Shown: positions 44,619 to 52,788 of the stretch, piece by piece
Numbering within the stretch: the stretch's first letter is position 1
Layout of the letters: every line of letters begins with the position of its first letter
Program-made: the position numbers and the translations under genes
Assembly: GCF_024519455.1 (NCBI RefSeq)
Contig: NZ_JALJRY010000048.1
Location: 1-52,994 of the forward strand
Origin: Streptomyces sp. STR69
GTDB lineage: Bacteria > Actinomycetota > Actinomycetes > Streptomycetales > Streptomycetaceae
Length of the DNA stretch: 52,994 nucleotides
Reading direction: 5' to 3'
Notes under the pieces: generated by a model
Told to the model about the DNA's origin: nothing
Seen by the model: the letters and a program-made list of their open reading frames with translations, nothing else
The model's database searches: none

Positions 44619-45455
44619 CTAGCGCTTCTTGTTCGTCTTGCGGCGGCGGACGATGTACTTGTTCGAAGCCTTCTTCGGCGAACGAGTACGACCCTCCTTC
44701 TGACCCCACGGGCTGACCGGGTGGCGACCACCGGAGGTCTTGCCCTCACCACCACCGTGCGGGTGGTCGACCGGGTTCATCGCGACACCACGGACGGACG
44801 GGCGAACGCCGAGCCAGCGCTTGCGGCCGGCCTTGCCCCAGTTGATGTTGCTCTGCTCGGCGTTGCCGACCTCGCCGACCGTGGCGCGGCAGCGCTGGTC
44901 GACCAGGCGGATCTCACCGGAGGGCATACGAAGGTGGGCCATCGTGCCCTCCTTCGCGAGCAGCTGCACGGAGGCACCGGCGGAGCGGGCGAACTTGGCG
45001 CCGCCACCGGGACGGAGCTCGATCGCGTGGATCGTGGTACCGACCGGGATGTTGCGGAGCGCCAGGTTGTTGCCCGGCTTGATGTCGGCCCCGGGACCGT
45101 TCTCCACACGGTCGCCCTGCTGCAGGTTGCGCGGGGCGAGGATGTAGCGCTTCTCGCCGTCCGCGTAGTGCAGCAGCGCGATGCGCGCGGTGCGGTTGGG
45201 GTCGTACTCGATGTGCGCAACCTTCGCCGGCACGCCGTCCTTGTCATGGCGACGGAAGTCGATGACGCGGTAGGCGCGCTTGTGTCCGCCACCCTGGTGG
45301 CGAACGGTCACACGACCGGAATTGTTACGGCCGCCCTTGCTGTGCAGCGGGCGGACCAGCGACTTCTCCGGCGTGGACCGCGTGACCTCGACGAAGTCGG
45401 CGACGCTGGAGCCACGGCGGCCCGGCGTAGTCGGCTTGTACTTGCGGATTCCCAT
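44619..45455 (-). CDS. rplB: 50S ribosomal protein L2
   Basis: L2 of 278 residues, needed for peptidyl transferase centre assembly. GRVTVRHQGGGHKRAYRVIDF and the signature VRGVAMNPVDHPHGGGEG with the critical histidine are present. Confidence 0.98.
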   Translation of the reverse strand: MGIRKYKPTTPGRRGSSVADFVEVTRSTPEKSLVRPLHSKGGRNNSGRVTVRHQGGGHKRAYRVIDFRRHDKDGVPAKVAHIEYDPNRTARIALLHYADGEKRYILAPRNLQQGDRVENGPGADIKPGNNLALRNIPVGTTIHAIELRPGGGAKFARSAGASVQLLAKEGTMAHLRMPSGEIRLVDQRCRATVGEVGNAEQSNINWGKAGRKRWLGVRPSVRGVAMNPVDHPHGGGEGKTSGGRHPVSPWGQKEGRTRSPKKASNKYIVRRRKTNKKR

Positions 45456-45493
45456 TTCTCAGTCCTCGTCCGATATCGGACGATCCGACCCGC

Positions 45494-45913
45494 TTACGCG
45501 GCCGGACCGCCGAAGATGTCGATACGGTCGCCCTCAGCGAGGGTCACGATCGCGCGCTTGCTGCCCGCGCGCTGACCGAAACCGGTCTTGGTGCGCTTGC
45601 GCTTGCCCTGACGGTTGATCGTGTTGACCCCGGTGACCTTGACCTCGAAGACCGCCTGGACGGCCTGCTTGATCTGGGTCTTGTTGGCGCCCGGGGCGAC
45701 GATGAAGGTGTACTTGCCCTCGTCGAGGAGCGCGTAGCTCTTCTCCGAGACGACCGGCTTCAGCAGCACGTCACGGGGGTCCGTGAACGACTTGCTGATC
45801 GGCGTCTCGACGGTGTTCTTGCCCTCGGTCTCGTGGCGCTTCGCCTTGGCGATGCGTGCGACCTTCTTGGCCTTGGCGGCCTTGGAGGCAATGCTCGGGT
45901 GACGCGTAGCCAT
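45494..45913 (-). CDS. rplW: 50S ribosomal protein L23
   Basis: L23 of 139 residues. The core (DPRDVLLKPVVSEKSYALLDEGKYTFIV to the C-terminus) is at the tunnel exit where SRP and trigger factor dock. About 45 Lys/Ala-rich N-terminal residues extend it beyond the usual 95-100. ATG 45913 gives coupling with the rplD stop (TGATG), though an internal start near the core cannot be excluded. Confidence 0.95.
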   Translation of the reverse strand: MATRHPSIASKAAKAKKVARIAKAKRHETEGKNTVETPISKSFTDPRDVLLKPVVSEKSYALLDEGKYTFIVAPGANKTQIKQAVQAVFEVKVTGVNTINRQGKRKRTKTGFGQRAGSKRAIVTLAEGDRIDIFGGPAA

Positions 45914-46569
45914 CAGGCTTCGCTCCCTTCGGTGTCAGCGGCCTGGGGGCCAGACACGAAGGACTCGAAAGCGGCCTGGGTGAAGACCACGTCGTCCGAG
46001 ACGAGAACGTCGTACGTGTTCAGCTGGCCCGGCTCCAGGATGTGGACCTGGGGCAGGTTGCGCGCGGAAAGCAGCGCGGCCTCGTCGGAGCGCTCGATGA
46101 CCAGGAGCACGTTCTTGCGCTCGCTGACCTTGCCGAGGAAGCTCCTGGCGGCCTTGGTGGAGGGGGTCTCGCCCTCGATCACGCCGGTGATGACGTGGAT
46201 GCGAGCGTTGCGGGCCCGGTCGGTGAGGGCGTGGCGCAGGGCCGCGGCCTTCATCTTCTTCGGGGTCCGCTGCGAGTAGTCACGCGGCGTGGGGCCGTGG
46301 ACGACGCCACCGCCGGCGAACTGCGGGGCGCGGGTCGAACCCTGACGGGCGCGGCCGGTGCCCTTCTGGCGGTACGGCTTCTTACCGCCACCGCGGACCT
46401 CGCCACGACGCTTGACCTTGTGCGTGCCCTGACGGGCGGCGGCCAGCTGTGCGACGACGACCTGGTGAAGCAGCGGGATGCTGATCTTCTCTACGTCGAA
46501 GATCTCGGCCGGGAGCTCAACGGTCCCGGCGGTGTCGCCGGAGGGCGACAGAATGTCAATGGTGCTCAT
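45913..46569 (-). CDS. rplD: 50S ribosomal protein L4
   Basis: L4 of 218 residues. The tunnel loop (KKPYRQKGTGRARQGSTRAPQFAGGGVVHGP) is intact. In E. coli L4 represses the S10 operon through its leader. Starts 5 bp after rplC. Confidence 0.98.
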   Translation of the reverse strand: MSTIDILSPSGDTAGTVELPAEIFDVEKISIPLLHQVVVAQLAAARQGTHKVKRRGEVRGGGKKPYRQKGTGRARQGSTRAPQFAGGGVVHGPTPRDYSQRTPKKMKAAALRHALTDRARNARIHVITGVIEGETPSTKAARSFLGKVSERKNVLLVIERSDEAALLSARNLPQVHILEPGQLNTYDVLVSDDVVFTQAAFESFVSGPQAADTEGSEA

Positions 46570-46574
46570 AGTCC

Positions 46575-47219
46575 TCAGGCCCCCTTGGCCGCGGTACGGA
46601 CCAGGACGAGGCCGCCGTTCGGACCCGGGATGGCTCCCTTGATGAGGAGCAGTCCCTTCTCCGCGTCAACAGCGTGAACGGTCAGGTTCTGGGTGGTGAC
46701 CCGCTCGTTGCCCATGCGGCCCGCCATGCGGACGCCCTTGAACACACGGCCCGGGGTGGCACAGCCACCGATGGAGCCGGGAGAGCGGTGCTTGCGCTGG
46801 ACACCGTGGCCGGCGCCGAGGCCACGGAAGTTGTGGCGCTTCATGACACCGGCGAAGCCCTTGCCCTTGCTCTTGCCGGTCACGTCGACCTTGACGCCGG
46901 CCTCGAACACCTCAGCGGTGATCTCCTGGCCGAGCGTGTACTCGGAGGCGTCCGCGGTGCGGATCTCGACGAGGTGGCGACGCGGCGTGACATCGGCCTT
47001 GGCGAAGTGACCCTTGAGGGGCTTGTTCACCTTGCGCGGGTCAATCTCGCCGAAGGCGATCTGGACCGACTCGTAGCCGTCGGAGTCATTCGTACGGACC
47101 TGGGTCACGACGTTGGGTCCGGCCTTGACAACAGTCACGGGAACAACACGGTTGTTCTCGTCCCAAACCTGCGTCATGCCGAGCTTCTCGCCCAGGATGC
47201 CCTTGATCTGCTTAGCCAT
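46575..47219 (-). CDS. rplC: 50S ribosomal protein L3
   Basis: L3 of 214 residues with GILGEKLGMTQVWDE at the start and the extended loop (FAGVMKRHNFRGLGAGHGVQRKHRSPGSIG) reaching the peptidyl transferase centre. Confidence 0.98.
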   Translation of the reverse strand: MAKQIKGILGEKLGMTQVWDENNRVVPVTVVKAGPNVVTQVRTNDSDGYESVQIAFGEIDPRKVNKPLKGHFAKADVTPRRHLVEIRTADASEYTLGQEITAEVFEAGVKVDVTGKSKGKGFAGVMKRHNFRGLGAGHGVQRKHRSPGSIGGCATPGRVFKGVRMAGRMGNERVTTQNLTVHAVDAEKGLLLIKGAIPGPNGGLVLVRTAAKGA

Positions 47220-47236
47220 CTTCAGCTCACCGACCC

Positions 47237-47545
47237 CTAGAGCTTGATCTCGATGTCGACACCGGCCGGGAGGTCGAGTCGCATCAGAGAGTCAACGGTC
47301 TTGGGGGTGGGGTCGAGGATGTCGATCAGGCGCTTGTGCGTGCGCATCTCGAAGTGCTCGCGCGAGTCCTTGTACTTGTGCGGCGACTTGATGACGCAGT
47401 ACACGTTCTTCTCAGTGGGCAGCGGCACCGGGCCCGCGACCGACGCACCAGTGCGCGTCACCGTCTCGACGATCTTCTTCGCCGAGGAGTCGATGACCTC
47501 GTGGTCGTAGGCCTTGAGCCGGATGCGGATCTTCTGTCCCGCCAT
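47237..47545 (-). CDS. rpsJ: 30S ribosomal protein S10
   Basis: S10 of 102 residues, MAGQKIRIRLKAYDHEVID to LPAGVDIEIKL, also the NusE elongation partner. First gene of the S10 cluster, with a long upstream region. Confidence 0.98.
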   Translation of the reverse strand: MAGQKIRIRLKAYDHEVIDSSAKKIVETVTRTGASVAGPVPLPTEKNVYCVIKSPHKYKDSREHFEMRTHKRLIDILDPTPKTVDSLMRLDLPAGVDIEIKL

Positions 47546-48049
47546 GGCTACTCAGTAGTCCTGTCTCTAGTAACGCTCTGCACCCCGGTTGAGCCCTTCT
47601 GCTCTCATCTCTTCGATTCCTCCGACCCACGCGGTCGGGTGTGTCGCGCTCTCACCGACACAGAAGTCCCATATACGGAACTTCCCAGCTGGGAAAGCAC
47701 GGCCCTTCCGGAACCGCAAGCCGAGGGCGAAGAAGCCCACCGGGTGCCTGGCCGGCGCCGCACTGACACTTCCCGAAAGATTCCCGTACGTCCGCCCCAG
47801 CGCTGCCGTAAGGCAGTTGGGGACGACGAGTACCGTGGGACTCGCTTCCGGTCCTCCCGACGGGAGGCGCGCAGCATCAACACTCGACCGAGCAACTCGG
47901 ACAGTCTGCCATATGGGGCAGGGGGCTGGCCAATCGGGGCGTAGAGATTACCCCTGGAGTGACGCAGGTCAAACACATGCCCCCAGCGCGCGTCTCACCC
48001 AGCCTCCATCGGCGTTCACCCCTGTGAATAAGAATCAAGCACACGTCCA

Positions 48050-48078
48050 TTGACGCGTCTGCAGCAAGCGCTTACGGT
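48050..48078 (+). promoter_or_regulatory. Promoter of the PL9 gene
   Basis: TTGACG (48050-48055), a 17-bp spacer and TACGGT (48073-48078) match the housekeeping Streptomyces promoter well. Start of transcription is expected near 48085, giving a leader of about 78 nt. Confidence 0.72.
48066..48073. promoter_or_regulatory. Operator core 1 (LacI type)
   Basis: The palindrome AAGCGCTT lies in the spacer and touches the -10 box. Its centre is 32 bp, about three helical turns, from that of the second operator. Confidence 0.55.
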
Positions 48079-48093
48079 CCCTGACGAGAACGC

Positions 48094-48109
48094 GGGAAAG
48101 CGCTTTCCC
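48094..48109. promoter_or_regulatory. Operator 2, 16-bp palindrome (LacI/CebR/CcpA-like)
   Basis: The perfect palindrome GGGAAAGCGCTTTCCC lies about ten bases after the expected transcription start. Its centre resembles operators of LacI-family sugar repressors. Binding here would block the PL9 gene until the inducing oligosaccharide is present. Confidence 0.75.
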
Positions 48110-48162
48110 TTGCACGGAACCCCTGCAACCCCTGGTCATGGGACGACCCTGGAGGCAGAACG

Positions 48163-49335
48163 ATGCAAGCGAGACCAGTCATGGCGTGTGTCGGCCTGGT
48201 GGCCGGCACGCTCGTAGCACTCTCCGGCACCCCGGCGCAGGCCGCGAGCGCCACCCAGTACGTGTCACCGACCGGCACCGCGAGCGCGGCCGGCACCCTC
48301 TCCGCCCCCACCACCCTCGCCACGGCGATCAGCCGCATCGCGTCCGGCGGCACGATCTATGTGCGCGGCGGGACGTACAACTACTCGTCGACCGTCACCG
48401 TCCCCGTGGGCAGCGACGGCACGTCGAGCGCTCGGACCACCCTGACCGCCTACTCCGGCGAGACCCCGGTCCTCAACTTCTCGGCGCAGAGCGAGAGTTC
48501 GTCGAACCGCGGGCTGCAGCTGTACGCCAACTACTGGCATGTCTACGGCCTCACGGTGTCGCACGCAGGAGACAACGGGATCTACATCGGAGGCAGCAAC
48601 AACGTCATCGAGCGCACGGTGACGTCGTACAACCGCGACACGGGCCTGCAGCTGGGCCGCATCTCCTCCAGCACGCCGAGTTCGTCCTGGCCCTCGAACA
48701 ACCTGATCGTGAGCTCGGAGTCGCACGACAACGAGGACTCCGGCGGCGAGAACGCCGACGGCTTCGCCTCGAAGCTCACCACCGGCACCGGGAACGTCTT
48801 CCGCTACGACGTCTCCCACAACAACATCGACGACGGCTGGGACCTCTACACCAAGACCGACACCGGCGCCATCGGCCCGGTGACCATCGAGTACTCCCTC
48901 TCCTACGGCAACGGCACCCTCACTGACGGCACCCAGAACGCGAACGGCGACCGCAACGGCTACAAGCTCGGCGGCGACGACATCGCCGTCAACCACGTCG
49001 TCCGGCACGACATCGCCTACGGCAACGGCCATCACGGGTTCACCTACAACAGCAACCCCGGCACGATGACGATCTCGAACAACGTCGGCATCGACAACGC
49101 GGAGCGCAACTTCTCGTTCGACACGGGGACTTCGGTGTTCCGTACGAACACGTCGTGCCGGTTCTCCGTCAGCGGCTCGAACGACAAGACGGTGGGGGAC
49201 GCGGACAGTTCGAACCAGTTCTGGACGGGGACGAACGGGGCGCGGTGCTCGTCCTACTCCGGAAGCCTGGGCTGGTCCTTCGCCTCGGGCGGCAGCCTCG
49301 CGGTGACGTTCGGAGGCAAGGTGGTGAACCCGTAA
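48163..49335 (+). CDS. Secreted pectate lyase, polysaccharide lyase family 9
   Basis: A 390-residue exported protein: signal peptide 1-28 (ending AQA), then a right-handed parallel beta-helix. The calcium site of PL9 is visible as D199 (ENADGF), D223, D224 and D227 (DDGWDLY), with spacing identical to that I recall for Pel9A. K268 in NGYKLGGD is the likely catalytic base. It would cleave polygalacturonate by beta-elimination outside the cell. The last 60 residues form a small beta domain. Strong GGAGG site. Its promoter carries two LacI-type operators. Confidence 0.88.
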   Translation: MQARPVMACVGLVAGTLVALSGTPAQAASATQYVSPTGTASAAGTLSAPTTLATAISRIASGGTIYVRGGTYNYSSTVTVPVGSDGTSSARTTLTAYSGETPVLNFSAQSESSSNRGLQLYANYWHVYGLTVSHAGDNGIYIGGSNNVIERTVTSYNRDTGLQLGRISSSTPSSSWPSNNLIVSSESHDNEDSGGENADGFASKLTTGTGNVFRYDVSHNNIDDGWDLYTKTDTGAIGPVTIEYSLSYGNGTLTDGTQNANGDRNGYKLGGDDIAVNHVVRHDIAYGNGHHGFTYNSNPGTMTISNNVGIDNAERNFSFDTGTSVFRTNTSCRFSVSGSNDKTVGDADSSNQFWTGTNGARCSSYSGSLGWSFASGGSLAVTFGGKVVNP

Positions 49336-49384
49336 GGGACGGCTCCCTCTGACCGACTGCCTGCCTGGACCGGCCGACTTGGTG

Positions 49385-49576
49385 CTACTCGGCGGCGTAC
49401 GCCACGAAGTCGGTCCAGGCGGTGGGGGCGAGGGTGAGGCGGGGGCCCTGGGTGTTCTTGGAGTCGCGGACGTGGATGGTGTGGGGGGTGGTGGCTATCT
49501 CGACGCAGTCGTTGCCGTTGCTGCTGTCGCTGTAGCTGCTCTTGAACCACAGCAACTCAGAAGCCTTGCGGATCAT
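49385..49576 (-). CDS. DUF397 protein
   Basis: A 63-residue protein with the DUF397 pattern (LLWFKSSYSDSSNGNDCVEIA, VRDSKNTQGPRLTL, WTDFV). Such small proteins are encoded next to XRE regulators across Streptomyces and often act on them, as in whiJ-like loci. ATG overlaps the stop of the XRE gene (ATGA), so production is coupled. Confidence 0.92.
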   Translation of the reverse strand: MIRKASELLWFKSSYSDSSNGNDCVEIATTPHTIHVRDSKNTQGPRLTLAPTAWTDFVAYAAE

Positions 49577-50442
49577 GTTTCTCCCAGCACTTGCTCGATA
49601 AAGGCCAGCGACTCCTCTGGCGTGAGAGCCTGGGCCCGGATGATGCCATACCGCAGTTCAAGGACCCGTAGCTGCCTAGGGTTGTCGACCGGTCGGCCCC
49701 CGAAATCGTCGTCCATACGCCCTGCCCCCGAACCGTCGGCGAACTTCAGCACCTGGATCCGCCCGCCCGTTCCAGGGTGGCTCGCGCGGGCCGTTGGCAT
49801 CACTTGGAGTTCCACGTAAGGCAACTGAGCCACCTCCAGCATGTGCTCAAGCTGTCGGCGCAGCACCATTGTGCCTCCGACCGGGCGGCGCAGCGTCACC
49901 TCTTCTTGCACGAAGCTCAGTTCAGGCGCGGGCTCGCGCTCGAAGATGGACTTGCGCGCCATACGTCCTGCCAGCATGCGTTCCAGTTCGCCTTGCGAGT
50001 ACGCCGGCCGCCACGTCCCCAGCAGCGCCCGCGCGTACTCCGGTGTCTGCAACAACCCATGAATGTTGTGGTTGCTGTACAGCTGAAGCTCGACCGCCAT
50101 GTCCTCCTTCTTCTTCAGATCCCGCACCTTCTTCGGGTACTGGGCCTTCTCCACATCCTCACTGAACGCCCGCAGATGCCCGCCCGCGTTCAGGACGTCG
50201 TCGGCACGGTCCAGGAACTCCACCCGGGGAATCCGCGCCCCGCGCTCGATCTTGCGGATCATGTCCTCGCCGTATCCCATGACTTGGGCGAAGTCGGCCA
50301 CCGTCATCCGGGCTCGCTCCCGGCAGAACTTGATGAACCGGCCCACGGCCTCCACCAACGGCGCGCTCTCATCGCCGGGTTCGAGGTCCCAGCCGGCCTC
50401 ATCCACGCCTTCGTTCTCGTTGCTCACGCTGTCGTCACTCAT
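49573..50442 (-). CDS. XRE-family regulator (DUF5753), WhiJ-like
   Basis: A 289-residue regulator. The N-terminal acidic tail is followed by a helix-turn-helix (about 45-100, TVADFAQVMGYGEDMIRKIERG) and a C-terminal DUF5753-type domain (about 115-285, SNHNIHGLLQTPEYARALL, GTMVLRRQLEHML). ATG 50442 has the strong site GGAGGTGGG; the open frame further upstream is not coding. Four helically phased repeats lie over its promoter. It probably controls itself and is modulated by the DUF397 partner. Confidence 0.9.
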   Translation of the reverse strand: MSDDSVSNENEGVDEAGWDLEPGDESAPLVEAVGRFIKFCRERARMTVADFAQVMGYGEDMIRKIERGARIPRVEFLDRADDVLNAGGHLRAFSEDVEKAQYPKKVRDLKKKEDMAVELQLYSNHNIHGLLQTPEYARALLGTWRPAYSQGELERMLAGRMARKSIFEREPAPELSFVQEEVTLRRPVGGTMVLRRQLEHMLEVAQLPYVELQVMPTARASHPGTGGRIQVLKFADGSGAGRMDDDFGGRPVDNPRQLRVLELRYGIIRAQALTPEESLAFIEQVLGET

Positions 50443-50470
50443 CGCCACCCACCTCCAACGCGCACCAGTA

Positions 50471-50500
50471 CCCGTAGGTCGTCCGAGACAGCCGAGACAA
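50471..50500 (-). promoter_or_regulatory. Promoter of the XRE gene
   Basis: On the minus strand TTGTCT (50500-50495), an 18-bp spacer and TACGGG (50476-50471) form a plausible housekeeping promoter about 30 bp upstream of the ATG. Confidence 0.5.
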
Positions 50501-50520
50501 CGCGAGACAACGACGGGACA
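50484..50520. repeat. Four phased CGAGACA repeats over the XRE promoter
   Basis: CGAGACA occurs at 50484, 50493 and 50503 and as CGGGACA at 50514, spaced 9, 10 and 11 bp, close to one helical turn. The array covers the -35 region of the XRE promoter and lies between the divergent XRE and ATPase genes. Confidence 0.7.
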
Positions 50521-50582
50521 GCGCGGATACGTACAGGCGTCATCGCACGTCAAGGCAAGCACGGTCGGCCACGCTGAGTGAC

Positions 50583-51074
50583 ATGAATCAAGAAACCGTC
50601 GAGCCCGAGGCCCAACTCCCCAACGCTGCCCGCAACTTCAGCGCACTCCTGCCATCCACACCCCGCGGAGCCCGCCAGGCCCGCCTGCTGGCGGTACGGC
50701 AACTCCGCGACTGGGAACTCCCATTGGACCCGGCGGAGCATGTCGTGGCCGAGCTGGCGGCCAACGCGGCCACGCACGGCCGCGTACCGGGCCGGGACTT
50801 CAGACTGACGCTCTACGTCGTCGGCGGCACCCTGCGCATCGAGGTCACCGACACCTGCGGCGACCGTCCGCCCCGCCCCCAACACCCTGCCGCAGACGCC
50901 GAGTCCGGCAGGGGACTCCTCATCGTCGAGGCGCTCGCCGACCGCTGGGGCGTCACCCGGGAACCGCTCCCGCGCAAGACGATCTGGGCGGAACTGGACC
51001 TCGTACCGGCACCGGAGCACGGATCCTCGTGCTCCGGTGCGAGGGGCGCTCTTTCCCAAGAACCACGACGGTGA
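50583..51074 (+). CDS. ATP-binding protein, RsbW-like HATPase
   Basis: A 163-residue GHKL ATPase. The N box is present as AELAANAATHG and a G1-like box as VTDTCGDRPP, in which the usual DxGxG is DTCGD. The G2 box is SGRGLLIVEALAD. This subfamily is found with XRE/DUF397 pairs in Streptomyces whiJ-like loci. Divergent from the XRE gene. The C-terminal 20 residues after the domain look unstructured. Confidence 0.85.
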   Translation: MNQETVEPEAQLPNAARNFSALLPSTPRGARQARLLAVRQLRDWELPLDPAEHVVAELAANAATHGRVPGRDFRLTLYVVGGTLRIEVTDTCGDRPPRPQHPAADAESGRGLLIVEALADRWGVTREPLPRKTIWAELDLVPAPEHGSSCSGARGALSQEPRR

Positions 51075-51125
51075 AAGAACCCCCACCAAACCCCACCCCA
51101 CCCTCCCGGCCGCCGAGTCAGCCAC

Positions 51126-51141
51126 TCACCCATGTGGGTGA
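51126..51141. repeat. Short inverted repeat between the ATPase gene and the IS
   Basis: TCACCCA-TG-TGGGTGA, a 7-bp perfect dyad, lies 52 bases past the ATPase stop. It may be an operator or weak terminator. Confidence 0.4.
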
Positions 51142-51185
51142 ACATCGCCAACTGGCCTGGATTCCGGACGGGTTGCGTGATCTAC

Positions 51186-52788
51186 GCTCAGCTTGATCTT
51201 TAAGTCTTCAACCGAACGTGCTCTCCGAAGGTGTCGGCCCGTTTCACGGTTTTGCCGACGTCGTGCCTGGTCGCGGGCTGTCTGTTCTTGGAGCCGAGGG
51301 GGCGGCCGGGGCCGGGGTGGGAGGGTTTCGGGGCACGGGCCGGGCATGCCAAGTGCGGGCGGAGGTTCCGAAACCCTCGCCGAACTCGGGCCGGGGTGAG
51401 ACGGCCGGGCTCGGCAGGCCTCTCCCAGGGACGCCGGAGGTCCGCAGCGGCAGCGCGGAGGAGCCGGAGTTGGGTGTGGGCGGCGATGACGAGCCAGGTC
51501 CAGCGGTCTGCGGCATCGGGGCTGCGGAGCTGGGGGCGGGTCCAGCCGAGCGTCGTCTTGATCATGCGGAAGGTGTGCTCGAGATCGAAGCGGCGCAAGA
51601 ACGCCTGCCACCGGATGTCGACATCCGTGCAGGTCAGCCCCGTCCTGGAGGACCACAGCCAGACCGGAACAGGGGTGGTGTCACCAGGCAGGTGGTCGAC
51701 TTCGAGCCGGATCAACGTGCCGTTGAGTACCGGGAGTTCGCCGTTGTGGTCGATCCACGCGGACAGGTGTCGCAACCGTGGATGGATATGATCCCAGGCC
51801 ATGGTCCGGGCCAGTCCGTAGCGTTCGGTGGCCTGCACCGTGGCAGCGTCCGGCTCGCCCCAGGTCTCCGGCTTGGCCAGGCGGAACTCCGGACCGTGTT
51901 TGGGGATTCTCCCGCCCTGCGGCAACGCGGTCGCCCGTGTCGCGGGACGACGCATCACGCGGTCCGAGCGCAGTCGTGCCAGTACTTCCACAGGCAGGTC
52001 GTCAAGGAGGTAAGCCAGGCGCGGGGCGTCGTAGCCGGCATCGCAGACGATCAGGATGTCCGCATCGCCCTCACGCCACCGCTCCTGCGAGATCAAGTGC
52101 TCCACGACCCTGCGCAGTTGGACGGCGGTGACCTCGGCCACGGCGTCGGCGGGGCCGAGCCGGACGGCGTCCAGGAGCTGGCACCACGAGGTCCGGCCGC
52201 TCTCCAGCGCGGCGACGAAGGAGTACGGCCACCCCGGAACGAGCTGGTCCGAAGCGCGGCCGCTGCGGCCGTAGACGTGGCAGAACAGACGCTCCGGGCT
52301 GCAGGGTGCGTCCGGGCGCAGCCAGTTGGTCACGTCGACCGCCAGCACGAGACGTCCGTGCGCGGCTGTGGGCTGCGGCAGCGCGGCCAGCAGTCGGCCG
52401 AGCCGGGCAGTGTCGATCCGGCCGCGGTTCAGCGCGTCGTACATGGCGCCGTGCCCACGCCGGTGCTCGGCGGTCAGGGTCAGATCGACCGGTGTGGTGA
52501 CCGGCCCCTCTACGCACAGCAGCGCGTCGGTGAGCTCGAAGAGCGCGTCGCCCCGCGCAGTCAGACATGCATGGAAGATGTCCCTGAAGTGTGACGCCCA
52601 GGCGAATGCGTCCCGCCGGGCATCAAGTTGCAGCACACTCATGTCCACGGCCTTCGTGCTGGTCCCGTGTGTTTCCTGATCCGGAACACAGGATCAGGCG
52701 AAGGCCGCCCTGACATGCGGGAATTACCCGGCCGAGCGAACGCGTACGAAAAGCGTTCGACAGTAACAACTTAAAGATCAAGCTCAGC
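51186..52788. mobile_element. Insertion sequence, IS4 type
   Basis: A 1.6-kb element carrying one transposase gene. The ends 51186-51205 and 52769-52788 are inverted repeats of 20 bp with one mismatch (GCTNAGCTTGATCTTTAAGT). The same 7 bp, GCTCAGC, occurs directly repeated at 51186-51192 and 52782-52788, so it may be a target duplication, with the IS proper then 51193-52781. GCTNAGC resembles the IS10 target core. It inserted downstream of the ATPase gene and interrupts no recognisable gene. Confidence 0.82.
51200..52642 (-). CDS. Transposase, DDE, IS4 superfamily
   Basis: A full-length 480-residue transposase. The DDE residues are likely in LAVDVTNW, IVCDAGYD and FDLEHTFRMIK; the last fits the IS4 signature Y-x2-R-x3-E-x6-K with Phe for Tyr. 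There is no frameshift or internal stop. ATG 52642 is preferred (GAAGG upstream), with GTG 52648 also possible. Its TAA lies in the left inverted repeat. Confidence 0.88.
   Translation of the reverse strand: MSVLQLDARRDAFAWASHFRDIFHACLTARGDALFELTDALLCVEGPVTTPVDLTLTAEHRRGHGAMYDALNRGRIDTARLGRLLAALPQPTAAHGRLVLAVDVTNWLRPDAPCSPERLFCHVYGRSGRASDQLVPGWPYSFVAALESGRTSWCQLLDAVRLGPADAVAEVTAVQLRRVVEHLISQERWREGDADILIVCDAGYDAPRLAYLLDDLPVEVLARLRSDRVMRRPATRATALPQGGRIPKHGPEFRLAKPETWGEPDAATVQATERYGLARTMAWDHIHPRLRHLSAWIDHNGELPVLNGTLIRLEVDHLPGDTTPVPVWLWSSRTGLTCTDVDIRWQAFLRRFDLEHTFRMIKTTLGWTRPQLRSPDAADRWTWLVIAAHTQLRLLRAAAADLRRPWERPAEPGRLTPARVRRGFRNLRPHLACPARAPKPSHPGPGRPLGSKNRQPATRHDVGKTVKRADTFGEHVRLKT

Larger units (their letters stand above)
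47546..48162. other. 617-bp divergent region between rpsJ and the pectate lyase
   Basis: No protein gene is supported here. The left part is presumably the S10 leader and promoter. A perfect 14-bp palindrome TTCCCAGCTGGGAA lies at 47682-47695, but no S10 promoter could be placed convincingly. The right end holds the pectate lyase promoter and operators. Confidence 0.6.
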
